Below are positions 21,754-32,600 of a stretch of DNA of 33,348 nucleotides, piece after piece. Below the pieces are notes generated by a model. That model ran no database searches. It worked only from the letters and a program-made list of their open reading frames with translations, and had not been told where the DNA came from. The DNA is from Batkoa obscura (lineage: Eukaryota > Entomophthoromycota > Entomophthoromycetes > Entomophthorales > Batkoaceae): NCBI GenBank assembly GCA_030770535.1, contig JASVEC010000195.1:1-33348 (forward strand), written 5' to 3'. The position numbers and the translations under genes are program-made. Position 1 is the stretch's first letter. Each line of letters opens with the position of its first letter.

Positions 21754-23685
21754 ATGTTAAAGCTGGTATTTTTGATATTAAATTTAACGATAGTAGTATT
21801 GTGTCAAAAGAGCAATGATTATCGTAATAACAACAATGGTAAAGGAAGCACCAATGGGAATAGCAACAGCAGTAACAATAACAACAAAAGAAGCCAATAT
21901 GACTATATTGTAGTAGGGGCTGGGGCAGCAGGATCAATAACTGCAGTAGGGTTAGCTGAAAAAGGATTTTCAGTATTACTTATTGAAGCAGGGCAAGACT
22001 ATGCATCGGCTAATGTAACAACGCCAGCATTACATGTAAGAAGCTCAGAAGACCCAAACATTAGTTGGGATTTTATGGTAAAACATTATGAAGAAAAAAC
22101 AAATTTAAGACAGTCCGTCTTATATCCAAAAGCTTCCGGTATAGGGGGATGTACTTTGCATAATGCAATGTTACATATTTTGCCACATTACATTGATTAC
22201 CAAAATATGGTCGATTTAACGGGTGATGACTCATGGAGTGAATCGAATATGATGAATTACTATCAAAATATTGCACAGCCACAAATGCTAGAAAGACTAC
22301 CCCCAGTAAGATTATTCAACCAATTAGGGACGCTATTTCAATCAATCTCTACATTCACAACTAACTTGTTGAGTGAGAAAGGGAAAGGATGGCTCAAGTT
22401 ATCAAATGTTAATATCTTCAACTTATTAGCAAATGATCCAAAACTAAGTGACTTGGTTTCAAAGATATTGGGTGCTCCATTAATATCAAGTATATTGGGG
22501 TTTGATATTAATTCGTATATCGCTGGTAGAAACCCAAACGCAGAATCACGCTCGTTTTTAGTCCCAATTAATGCTGACGTTAGCCAAGGAATGCAACGCA
22601 CTGGGGTTTACGAACGAGTAAAATGGGCCACCAAAAACATGAAATTGACAGTATTAACTAACTCTTTAGTTAGTAGAGTATTATTAGATAATGATAATTC
22701 TGCTTATGGTGTTGAATATTTACAAGGGGAGCATATATATAAGGCTTCAAAGTATAGTAGAAAGGCCAATTATAACTACCAAAAAGTGTATTGTAATAAC
22801 GAAGTCATTGTTTCTGGTGGTACATTTAACACTCCACAAATCATGATGTTAAGCGGTATTGGTGATCCAAATCATTTAAAATCGCTCAATATTGAGCCAA
22901 GAGTCAATTTACCAGGCGTAGGTAGAAATTTACATGACAGATATGAAATATCCGTCAATTTCAAGTTTAATGCAAATTTTACAATTTTAAATGATTGCCT
23001 AATGGAAGGATCAAATGATGACCCATGCTTCAACAGATTTAAACAGGGACACTCTGGTCCATATACTTTTAATGGAGTTTTAGCTGCAGTCACAAAAAAA
23101 TCTAATGAAAAATTGAAAGTACCAGATTTATTGACATTAATTGCACCTATTTACTTTACTGGTTATCACCATGGAATGGGAGATGAGGTCTACATGAATA
23201 AAAATATTTTAAGCTTTTTGATACTAAAAGCACATACCTTTAATCGTGCTGGTAGAATTTTATTAAATTCTAATGACCCAACGGACGTTCCTGATATTAA
23301 TTTCAATTATTTCAAAGAAGGTGCTAACGAAGATCTACCTGCTATGATAAAAGGAATAAGAGATGTGCGTAATCTAATGAAAGATTTTTCCAATGAGAAT
23401 GTTGAAGTAATTCCTGGTGAAAATGTTCAAACTGACCAACAGTTGAGTGATTATATTTTAAAGAGCTCCTGGGGACATCATGCTACTGGTACTATGAAAA
23501 TTGGTAGACAAGGCGATCCATATGCTGTATTAGACTCTCAATTCAGAGTTAAAGGCACTAAAAATCTAAGAGTAGTAGATCTTTCAATATTACCTGATAT
23601 TCCTGGTTATTTCCCTGTACTTTATCTTTACATGATTGGTGCCAAAGCTGCTGACACCATTGCCGCTGCTGTCGCTTCTAATTAA
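21754..23685 (+). CDS. secreted GMC-family FAD oxidoreductase
   Basis: An intronless gene of 643 residues. GMC enzymes oxidise alcohols, sugars, choline or aryl alcohols with FAD, often making hydrogen peroxide. Residues 1-17 (MLKLVFLILNLTIVVLC) form a signal peptide, followed by an Asn/Ser/Gly-rich linker ending in a dibasic Lys-Arg before SQYDYIVVGAGAAGS, so Kex2-type processing is plausible. The FAD-binding GAGAAGS and the E of LLIEAGQ lie in the first 80 residues; the GMC signature is YPKASGIGGCTLHNAML. The second signature SGGTFNTPQIMMLSGIGDP is present, and the C terminus has the active-site WGHHATGTMKIG and IPGYFPVLYLYMIGAKAADT. The second active-site position, often His or Asn, falls in PGYFP, as in some uncharacterised fungal GMC proteins. 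The substrate cannot be told from sequence. The gene looks intact. Confidence 0.92.
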   Translation: MLKLVFLILNLTIVVLCQKSNDYRNNNNGKGSTNGNSNSSNNNNKRSQYDYIVVGAGAAGSITAVGLAEKGFSVLLIEAGQDYASANVTTPALHVRSSEDPNISWDFMVKHYEEKTNLRQSVLYPKASGIGGCTLHNAMLHILPHYIDYQNMVDLTGDDSWSESNMMNYYQNIAQPQMLERLPPVRLFNQLGTLFQSISTFTTNLLSEKGKGWLKLSNVNIFNLLANDPKLSDLVSKILGAPLISSILGFDINSYIAGRNPNAESRSFLVPINADVSQGMQRTGVYERVKWATKNMKLTVLTNSLVSRVLLDNDNSAYGVEYLQGEHIYKASKYSRKANYNYQKVYCNNEVIVSGGTFNTPQIMMLSGIGDPNHLKSLNIEPRVNLPGVGRNLHDRYEISVNFKFNANFTILNDCLMEGSNDDPCFNRFKQGHSGPYTFNGVLAAVTKKSNEKLKVPDLLTLIAPIYFTGYHHGMGDEVYMNKNILSFLILKAHTFNRAGRILLNSNDPTDVPDINFNYFKEGANEDLPAMIKGIRDVRNLMKDFSNENVEVIPGENVQTDQQLSDYILKSSWGHHATGTMKIGRQGDPYAVLDSQFRVKGTKNLRVVDLSILPDIPGYFPVLYLYMIGAKAADTIAAAVASN

Positions 23686-23953
23686 TTTTCTACAATCCCA
23701 CAACTATTCATTCTAGTAAATAAAAATAACTTTTCTCTCGAATATAGAATAATTTATGCATTCGGTTTTTAAATTATTTTTAATAATTTAACCCATTGAG
23801 TTTTTAAATGATTAGAAAAAAATAGATAGCTGAAATTAATAATTTGATGTTATCAATTTTTTTATTATAGACTACAACGGTATATGATAAGACTCAAAAA
23901 AAATTCAAAATTATGTACAAAATGAAAATCATTAATGTTGTGAGCCAGCATAT
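23686..23953. other. spacer after the GMC oxidoreductase
   Basis: AT-rich 3' flank of the GMC gene leading to the next element copy. No further feature recognised. Confidence 0.35.
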
Positions 23954-24052
23954 GGGAGTGTTTTTTTTGACTTCATTATTTTTTCCATTTTTTAAGCGCT
24001 ATTTGAGTGGAAAATTTGTTGCTAAAATTCTTAAATATAAAAATACATCCCC
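23954..24052 (-). mobile_element. 99-bp MITE-like element, copy 9
   Basis: Reverse orientation, from GGGAGTGTTTTTTTTGAC to AATACATCCCC, flanked by ATAT on both sides. It lies between the convergent GMC and UNC93-like genes. Confidence 0.88.
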
Positions 24053-24212
24053 ATATAATACAATTATTAAAGTTATGCAAAACTTAGAATTAATATTTTA
24101 AAATGCTATCTCAATAATTAAATTTAGGTCAAATATTCAAGTAAAATAAAATATAAACTTTTTATTGCTTTTTAAAATTTAACCCGAAAAAGTGGGAATT
24201 AATTTATAATAT

Positions 24213-25529
24213 TTATAACTTAGTATGGTTGTGATGCTCATATGAGTATTCAACATTAGTATCTCTAATAGATCTAATGACTAAAAATAAACCAGGAATT
24301 GAAAATTCAAAAATACCCCAACAAATTAGTAATTGAGTAAGGTAAGGAGTATCGGTCGTTGTAATTCCCCAAGAAATTGCTGCTCCACCAGATTGAACTG
24401 CCTTATAAAAACCAGCATATCGTGATAATACTAATGGATCGTTGTCTAAAGATCCCAAAACCCAATAAGCTAAAGTTTGTATCATTGAATCCATCACACC
24501 ATACAATATATATAATATTAATAATGGACCCCATTCTTTTGATGTAAAATCAATTTTGGTTGTCTTATAAGGATTGTTTTCAATACTATAACTTAATTGG
24601 AAAGCTAAACCACCAGCCCAAATACACGTTGAAGTAACAAAAATAAATATCATAGCGTATAATCCTTTTCTACTACGATTTAAACGAGTATTATCCAAAA
24701 ATTTCCCCAAAAATAGAGCACCTACCATTTGTGCAAACCAATAAAACACTGTGTTTAAAGAGCGAGTACGTATGGCAAATACTTCAGCATTAAAAACTTG
24801 GAATTGATAAGAATAAAACCAATTTGAACTTAAAAACAATGGTAATAAGCAAAGCATTTTCCAATCTTTAATCATACTGAATACTGCTGCTGCTTCCCTT
24901 CCTACACTTTTATATCGATGAATTAAAACAGGTCTGCCATCATCCTTAATAACATCTTGAATAGGCGCCAGTAAAAAGGAAATAGATGAACCAAATAACA
25001 TAACAGCACCGAGACCAAGGTAAGTAACTGGGGTTACACCAGCCTCTTTATTATCATAATTTAATCCGAATGGTATAAAGCCACCTAATACCGAGCCTAA
25101 ATTAAATATCATCCAAAATATACTAACATAAAGTCCCTTTTGTCCTTCAGTTGGGTAAGATAACATAATTTGTCCTTGAGCTGACCATAACACACCAGCG
25201 CATAATCCCAGTATACATCCACCCAATATAATTGGCCACCAAGCACCTGTTTTGTGATAGATATAAAATGATACAGCATAAAAGCAGTAACCCAATGAAG
25301 AAATGCCTAAAGATAATCTTGGGCCTAATAGATTTACAACTGAACCACCTAATAACCCAGAAAAGATAAAAAGCGTATTTACTGCAACAGTTGAAGTATT
25401 CCCCAATGTAGAATCTAAACCATTTGATCCTATACTTAACATTACATTAAATATACCAACGGTACAGAAACACATTAAAGCTACCAATATAATTTGGGAA
25501 TAAGGGGATATCCACCAGGTACGGCTCAT
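24213..25529 (-). CDS. UNC93-like MFS membrane protein (DUF895)
   Basis: An intronless gene of 438 residues with 10-12 predicted membrane spans. It matches the fungal UNC93-like branch of the major facilitator superfamily: WISPYSQIILVALMCFCTVG at the start, NTLFIFSGLLGGSVVNLLGP, GLCAGVLWSAQGQIMLSYP, GLYVSIFWMIFNLGSVLGG, and late segments WGPLLILYILYGVMDSMIQT and RYAGFYKAVQSGGAAISWG. The role and substrate of fungal members are largely unknown; some animal members are channel regulators or receptor chaperones, which should not be carried over. The ATG at 25527-25529 directly precedes the conserved start. The frame has no breaks and the gene is convergent with the GMC oxidoreductase. Confidence 0.9.
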   Translation of the reverse strand: MSRTWWISPYSQIILVALMCFCTVGIFNVMLSIGSNGLDSTLGNTSTVAVNTLFIFSGLLGGSVVNLLGPRLSLGISSLGYCFYAVSFYIYHKTGAWWPIILGGCILGLCAGVLWSAQGQIMLSYPTEGQKGLYVSIFWMIFNLGSVLGGFIPFGLNYDNKEAGVTPVTYLGLGAVMLFGSSISFLLAPIQDVIKDDGRPVLIHRYKSVGREAAAVFSMIKDWKMLCLLPLFLSSNWFYSYQFQVFNAEVFAIRTRSLNTVFYWFAQMVGALFLGKFLDNTRLNRSRKGLYAMIFIFVTSTCIWAGGLAFQLSYSIENNPYKTTKIDFTSKEWGPLLILYILYGVMDSMIQTLAYWVLGSLDNDPLVLSRYAGFYKAVQSGGAAISWGITTTDTPYLTQLLICWGIFEFSIPGLFLVIRSIRDTNVEYSYEHHNHTKL

Positions 25530-28319
25530 TATATTTATTGTTTATTTACTATATTGTAATTTATTGTTATGATCTGATATTGCTTAAATCTAAAATAAAA
25601 GGATATCAAAGTTAAGTTAATTTCTTTATAATTTCAATAATGTGTAACTTTGTTATTATATATGTTTCTATAATTATGCCTTATTGCCTTTCCATACCGG
25701 CTTTTCTTATTCTTAAAGATATTTTGATTACCATATCTCCATATTTACATTATTTAAGATATGGTGTCCAATCATTTCAGTTGTATCGTAATTAGCTTCT
25801 AAGTTAAGACAAATTTGACAAGTTTTAATAGCAGGTGATTTAGTTACACATAACTTATAAACTTCAGGGAGGGATTAAATTATTTTTTCATTCATAACTC
25901 GCGATTTATTCCAAAACCAATTAAAGTTGCATATTTATTAATTAATTTACTTTTATTGGCATGGGTCCGAGAATTTAGTCTACCTATTTTTCATTACGGG
26001 GTAGACTACCATTCATATCTTTTTAAAGAACCAAGTAATTTTGTATATATTTGAAAATTTTGTTTTAAGATTCAAAAGCTTATCAATAGTTAAACTGCAT
26101 TTATAATTTTTTATTCCATATAATCCTTAACCATTAACTTGGTAGGTTTGATATAAGAAATAATCATCCGCTTAAATTCCTATCATAACATTTGTATGAC
26201 CTTATGGTTTGAAATAATATATTTGAAGCCATTTAGAGTATTTAGCAACTATACAGAACATTCTACTTTTGAAATAGTGCAAAAAATGTCATATTGTTTA
26301 TTTCAAATGATTCAAGTAAATAAGCTTATAGATTAATTTGGGAATTATTCTGTAGCATATATCAAGTTTTATACTTTAATATAAATCTATTTAATCAAAA
26401 ACTATTGATTTATTTTAAGAATAACAAAATGTTATCATTTATCTAACATTGCTATTATTTGCTTCTATACTTCACTTTACAAAACTTCTACTTTTTCTTT
26501 TAATTTCCGTCGTTATTATCATTAGCAGCTTTTTGACTTTTATTAATATTATTTTAAATTATTCTCAAAACAAAAGATAATTCTTACTAATGCTTGATAA
26601 CAACTTTAAGCGAATCCTCATTTTATAAAACATGAGTTGTACCTTTGGCCTAGTACATGTTTTAGAATAAGCATGGGTTGTACAGCATTTAAATGGTATT
26701 TTGGTTATTTAAAAAGGTTCTATTTGTTGAAAATTTTCCAAGTAAACCTATTAATTTTAGCTTTATTTTATTTTATTTTACTTTGTTTTATTTTATATTG
26801 ATATTAATAATAAGCAAAAATAGATAAAGATAGAATAAATGATTTAAACTTAAAGTATCCATATTTATAAAACTAAGGTAATCGGCTTTTATAAATATGT
26901 TAAATTCCAAACATTTTATAAGGGTGAGAAACTATCATTATTATAGCAAAGTTAATTTGCCATTTGCATAAATTGTATTTCCATCATCACTTTGTACTTC
27001 ATATGCTTTTAAAGGCAACAAGAAACTATCATTAACAATTAATTTGTGAAAAAAATATTAAAAATATTAAAAAATATGCTTATGGTGTAGATGATGTAAA
27101 TTTATATAGATTTATTAATAGCTGAAAACCGGTAAATGTTCTCTAATATAAATTTATAACATTTTCATTAAAATAACTATTAATGTAAAAAAATCTAAAA
27201 GGTTAATATTTTTATTTAAAATAAACGCAGATAAGCGGTATTGATTTTAAGTAATAATAATATAATTCAAGAAGATGTTTAATAAATAAGAGCCTTTATA
27301 TTAATAATACATCATGAAATTCGTAAATTTACAAAATTATAAAATAATATGTATTCAATAGTAAAAGTTCATAAAATTCTTATATATATCTTTAATAGAT
27401 TTTAATGAGATTTTAATTTATACATTTAGATTTTGTAACGATGGTTTTTTTAAGCTAGATCTTAAATATTATATAGATAAATAATTTAAGTAATATTTAA
27501 ATTAACAACATACCATAAAGCTTAATAAGAAGGTGTAATAATAGTTAGTATAAAATGCAGATATAAAAGTGTACTGGGAGTTATATAAAGATTTATGAAA
27601 GATTATAATTGCAAAAAGTAGAAAGAAAAAAGTCAATTAAAACTTGTGATCAATTTACAAATAATCCAATAACATTTTTACGATTTACTTTCATTGAAAT
27701 TACTATATTATAGTACTTAAAGCAGATATAAGTACAAAAAAAATCAAATATTTAATAAGCTATTAACGCTTTACTAAACTTGATAGTTAAAACTTATTCA
27801 AAATTCAATTTCCTTGCTAATAAAAAAATAATTTATACAGTCTTTAAAGCTTGAGCTGTTTTTAGATTAGTCTTTATCCTTGTTTTGAAAATAGTCAAAA
27901 ACACAGAAAAAGAGCTAAAAAAGACTAATACTAATATAATATAATTAACAAATTTCACACACATATATTTATTAAAAAGTTACACTAAAATAAAAATAAC
28001 TAAAAGTCTTTAAGAATCAATCTAATTTTCTAAAAAATGTTTAGAAACCAGTCTTTGATACTTTATATTGTTTTGATATTAATAAAGGTTCTATTTTATA
28101 ATAATTTTAATCAGTATAAATCATAAGAATTATATTAAATCGTTCATAAAGTGATTATAGCTTTAGTTAATCTCTTTTCATCTTTCGGATTTATACACTT
28201 TCACAAATGTTTATATAATTCCAGCATACATGCAATTATTTTTCTATAAAAGCTAAATTTTTAGGGAAGTCTAATAAAACTGAAATTTAATGATATAGCA
28301 AAAAAGTTAACTATAAAAT
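25530..28319. other. long gene-poor region with faint coding relics
   Basis: About 2.8 kb, AT-rich. On the minus strand around 25730-25880 an open run contains KTCQICLNLEANYDTTEMIG, and around 26945-27040 another contains LPLKAYEVQSDDGNTIYANG followed by a stop. Both look like coding sequence by residue composition but match no family I recognise, and neither has an intact start. An (ATTTT)-type run lies at 26761-26798. Nothing else is supported. Confidence 0.3.
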
Positions 28320-28417
28320 GGGGATGTATTTTTGTGTTTAAGAATTTCACAAATAATTTTTCCACTCAAACAGTACTTAAAAGATAGAAAAAATAATGAA
28401 GTCAAAAAAACACCCCC
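28320..28417 (+). mobile_element. 98-bp MITE-like element, copy 10
   Basis: Begins GGGGATGTATTTTTGTG and ends AAAAAAACACCCCC, with the direct duplication AAAT/AAAT. The orientation matches the copy in the siderophore-type transporter, whose right end is nearly identical. Confidence 0.9.
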
Positions 28418-29122
28418 AAATCTCGTTTTTTAATAAAATTCTATTAATTGTCTAAATTCTTAATTGTTAAATTCAATGTTTTATCTATAAGTTATCTAGT
28501 GCTACCCTTTTTGTTTTTTAGGCGAATAGATGATATACAAGGACATACAATTAGAACTATTTAGTGTAAACTTACAGCTTGGGCTAGTCTGGATTCATAT
28601 TCGAAAAACATTTAATTAGATTTAATCCAAATGTAAACTAAAAATAACATTAAAATAATCAAAATATTAAAACAAAATAATTTATCAGCTATATTATTAC
28701 ATAAAAGTATGTAGCATAATAAAAAAGTATCTGAAGCCTCGTAAAATATTTGAATGAACACCATTGACCATTCCATCGAATAAAATAGTATTTTGATTTA
28801 TTCATGAATGCTATTTTATGTATTTCCTTATTATAGACACTGTTCCTTGTAAAAATTTAATGAATATTATTAATAGTGATCCGCATCAGTGTATTCGGTG
28901 GTATTTTTTCTACAAATGACTAGTATATAATTACTTTAGCTCCAAATTACACCGAAATAAAGTGTTCCAATTTGATTAATCTTTCCAAGTAATCAAAACT
29001 TCGATAAATGTGAATAAAGAATTCCATTCAGTCAGAACATGCTACTAGAAATTCAATTTAAATGAGAGTATAAAAAGAACAAGTATAGGATCAACATGCA
29101 TAGTTTTCTATAAAAAAAACAT
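28418..29122. other. spacer upstream of the monocarboxylate-type transporter
   Basis: About 700 bp without a gene. A TATAAAA at 29069-29075 is suitably placed 48 bp before the transporter ATG. Confidence 0.4.
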
Positions 29123-30474
29123 ATGTCTAGAATGAAGGATATTGCAGCCAGTGAAAATCTATCAACAATGGATCGAAAGAAAGATATAGAATTAGCAATA
29201 GATTCTAATACCACATTTAAAGAAACAAACAAAGATATTCTAGACGGAAATATAGAAAAAGACTCCCAATTGGATGGTATTCAAGGATGGATCGTAGTAA
29301 CCGCTAGTTTTTTCAATTTATTCGTAGTATTGGGCGTTGTTTACAGCTCCGGAGTATTTATCAAATATTATGCTGATGAGCTATTCAAAAATGAAGCATC
29401 CTTATCTACGCTAAGTTTCATTGGAACTTTAAGTACTTCGCTCAATACTTTGTTAGCTATATTTACTGGAAGATTAGCAGATAAAATAGGTTATCGTAAC
29501 TCTGCCCTTATTGGTTCAGTTATTTATTCATTAGGATTACTGCTAGCTTCCTTTAGTACTGAGGTTTGGCACTTGTTTTTAACACAAGGGGTTATGGTGG
29601 GTATTGGTGGGTCTGTTGCTTTTTTACCAGCTATAAGCGCTCCCTCTCAATGGTTTAATAAACATATTGGTTTAGCCACTGGTATTTCAGTAGCTGGTTC
29701 GGGGATTGGTGGTTTAGCATTAAGTCCGATTACACAATATGTTTTAAATAGATTAGGGTTTAGATGGGCACTTCGGGTACAGGCAATCATTGCTATTATC
29801 ATCTTAACAACCACTGCCTTTTTTTTAAAAGAAAGAGTCAAAGTCACAAAGAAGAATTCTTGGTTTGATTTTTCAAAATTCAAAGATCGTAAATTCCTTG
29901 CGATTTTTTTCGGTGGGTTTGTCAGCTCTTTTGGCTACCTTGTACCATTCTTGCTTATGAATAAATACGCCCAATCCATTGACCTTTCTGATGACCAAGG
30001 TGCTATCTTAGTCGGGTTACTAAACGGGGATCGGCTATTGGAAGGGTTGGATTAGGTAGTTTAGGGGATCGTTTTGGTAGAATTAATATCCTTATTCTTT
30101 GCCTTACCCTTACATCATTTTTCTGTTTTTTCATTTGGACATTCTCGTATACTTTTGGCATATTAGCACTTTTTAATGTTTTATATGGTATAGCTGCAGG
30201 AGGTATTATTTCAATGTCGCCTGTAGTTGTAGTACAATTATTTGGCATTGAAGGTATTGCAAGTATCAATGGGTTACTTTATTTTGCTTCTGGAGTCCCT
30301 AGCTTAATTGGTACTCCTATTGCATCCGCTATATTAACCGCTTCAAGTTATAGATTACCTAAACCTAATTATATCCCTGTTATAATGTATGCAGCTACCT
30401 CGGCTTTATTAGGATCTTTGATTTTCTTTAGCCTCAAACTTATGGTTAACAGAAAGATATTTGTACGGATATAG
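29123..30474 (+). pseudogene. monocarboxylate-type MFS transporter with a single frameshift
   Basis: An intronless gene of about 450 residues. The first frame (29123-30055) gives a long charged N terminus and six spans, with QGWIVVTASFFNLFVVLGVV, FTGRLADKIGYRNSALIG, VMVGIGGSVAFLPAISAPSQ and FRWALRVQAIIAII, as in fungal monocarboxylate-porter homologues (MCH type). After LLNG the frame breaks: one base appears to be missing just after the GGGG near 30029. In the next frame the protein continues with the expected ASAIGRVGLGSLGDRFGR and further spans to TAG at 30472-30474, including LYGIAAGGIISMSPVVVVQ and FASGVPSLIGTPIASAI. The substrate is unknown. Since nothing else is damaged, this is either a recent inactivation or a sequencing/assembly error. 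Confidence 0.85.
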
Positions 30475-31153
30475 CCTAAAATTATACTGCGATGTTTTTG
30501 AAATTTATAAAAGTTAGTAAAATTATCTATAGCATAAATGTCAAAATAAAATGTAAGTTATAATATTTTTGAGTTTATACTGTGATTTTAAATCATTTTC
30601 TCAGTAGTTTTTAAAACCATAATTGAAAATGATGTGTTAGTAAAAATTTAACTCTATGGTATAATACTAAAAATCATCATGGTTTAAAGATATCCTAAGT
30701 TCAAAGATTAAATTAATTAAACAGCTTTAGTTGAATATCTGAATAAAACAACTTTGATAGCTTTATATCAAATTATATTGAAAATTTATAACTTTATAAA
30801 TCTCCAGTTTTAATCATTTGATCTCGGAGCGCCAGACTCAATAGTCCTACACGTTTTTTTTAATTGATTATAATTTGAATATTTTTATAATAAAAAATAG
30901 CCAACAATCAATGTTGCTTCCAAATTATATTCTATTTTCAGGGTTCCTTTAATTGGCAAGCTCATATTTATAATAAAGTAGGATCCAAAGTCTTGGGTAA
31001 TTAGGAAATTAAATAACGTCAATCTGGAACCGAGCCAAAAATGGAAAGCAATTCATTTTTAATGTAAGAATAAAAATAATTAAGAAGTGAAAAATAGAAA
31101 TAATAGAATATTAAGATATCAAAATCATTTTTTTACAAAAAATAATATTTAAA
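30475..31153. other. spacer between the transporter and the dehydrogenase relic
   Basis: About 680 bp of AT-rich DNA. No gene, RNA or repeat recognised. Confidence 0.4.
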
Positions 31154-32334
31154 ATGAAAGACACAATCGAAATAGTATTTAATACCGGCTTTAGTGATGG
31201 CGGGATACATCTTTATTCAGCAAAAACAGTGACTTTAAAAATTACAAAGTATATGCAACTATTAGAGATATTAATAAGATGAATGATTTAAACGGTACCT
31301 AAGTTTATTCTAATACGAAATTACTCCAAACGTAGTCTTACCAAGTAAAAAATTAACGAATGAACTCCAAAATATTCATGTAAATTGGTGGATTTAGATA
31401 TAATACAGGAGGAGAGGATCAAAAATGTAATCAAGGAAGTTATAGAGGCTAAAGGGAAAATCAATATGTTAATAACATTGATGTACAAGGTTGGAGCCAC
31501 TCATTGAATTGGGGTCCACCAACGTCAATAAATTGTTTGTAATTAACGCATTTGAAGTTTTAAATCTCACTCAAGCCATGAGAATCTCATATGGTAAGTT
31601 AAAGTCCATATGGGGATGTATTTTTGTGTTTAAGAATTTTATCAACAAAATTTCCGCTTAAATGGCGCTTAGAAAATGGAAAAAATAATGAAGTCAAAAA
31701 AACACTCTCATATACTGATATCAAGCCTTTTGCCATTACTCTCGCAATTAGACAAACAACAAAAATGGGTATATGGCTAATATTGATTCTATGGCTGGTC
31801 GTATCATAGCTTAGTTTGGTGGCGTCTATGGGGCTACTAAGTCGACGATCCATACTTTATCAGAAGCATTGAGATTATAATTGGCATCATTTAATGTTGA
31901 TGTTCTAACTATTAAGTCAGGGCAATAAACTATTTTTTATTTAGTAAGTTGTTAAATAGTTATTTAAAGCTGTAAGACCAAATGTCACTGCCGATAGTTT
32001 GGTTTATAGAGAAAAAAAGAACGGCTCATTTTATGACTCTATCTATAGTTATATATTCGAATGTACTGGTTATTCACGAGGTAAGAATCATTTTGAAATA
32101 AGAGTAACATAAATTAATCGATTCTTTTCCAACTCATTCACCTGTCCCTACCGAAGTCTTTATTAACCATGTAATTTGTTTTGAATCTAAGAAAAATTTT
32201 ACTTTGATCCTTTTGGTGTTATTATCTCAGCCTTAGCCTATCTCCTTGGTTTATTAATTCCTAGTTTAGAACTTAGCTTGTCTTACTTTAATGATTACAG
32301 ACAACTTTATTGCTCGATACTGGTAGTAGGTATG
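31154..32334 (+). pseudogene. decayed Ayr1-like short-chain dehydrogenase
   Basis: Fragments of one short-chain dehydrogenase/reductase appear in order but in different frames. The start MKDTIEIVFNTGFSDGGIHL corresponds to the nucleotide-binding TGxxxGIG region. It is followed by NYKVYATIRDINKMNDLNG (near 31230), TNVNKLFVINAFEVLNLTQA (near 31520), then after the inserted element NIDSMAGRIIA and GVYGATKSTIHTLSEALRL, which hold the catalytic Tyr-x3-Lys, and FNVDVLTIKSG. Near 32140-32290 come PVPTEVFINHV and a hydrophobic tail AYLLGLLIPSL. This order is that of Ayr1-type 1-acyl-dihydroxyacetone-phosphate reductases. Several frame changes and stops show that the gene is dead; element copy 11 adds to the damage. 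A host gene relic, not a mobile element. Confidence 0.75.
31612..31709 (+). mobile_element. 98-bp MITE-like element, copy 11, inside the dehydrogenase relic
   Basis: Begins GGGGATGTATTTTTGTG and ends with a diverged AAACACTCTC, flanked by ATAT on both sides. Two overlapping open frames on opposite strands cross it (31599-31853 and 31624-31809); both combine element and relic sequence and are not genes. Confidence 0.88.
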
Positions 32335-32600
32335 AATTTTGAGTATATTTGAATTAACCATATAACAACATATGAATTTTTTAGGTGGAGTTATTTGGCT
32401 GTATTATGCTAGTATAATTATGCTTCAATTTATAATGGACTGTTTGTATTGATCGTTATTTGGGTTGGGTTAGCTCACTTATGCTTTGGATTATAGAAGA
32501 GATAATAAGGAGCCTTGGGATAGTTAGAGGGCTACTGTTACAGAAGATGATAAGAAAAGTGCTTGATTTTTTACTTTTGAACAAAAGATTGTTGAATAAA
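32335..32600 (+). pseudogene. unidentified decayed membrane-protein fragment
   Basis: An intron-like gap (GTATGA near 32330 to TTTTTTAG near 32384) is followed by a hydrophobic run WLYYASIIMLQFIMDCLY and then LTYALDYRRDNKEPWD and TVTEDDKKSA, all in one frame with several stops. It may be the tail of the dehydrogenase relic or of a separate gene. I cannot name the family. Confidence 0.35.

Noticed and set aside
22073-23093. Three minus-strand frames under the GMC gene
   Set aside because: They are antisense shadows of a well-supported intact oxidoreductase.
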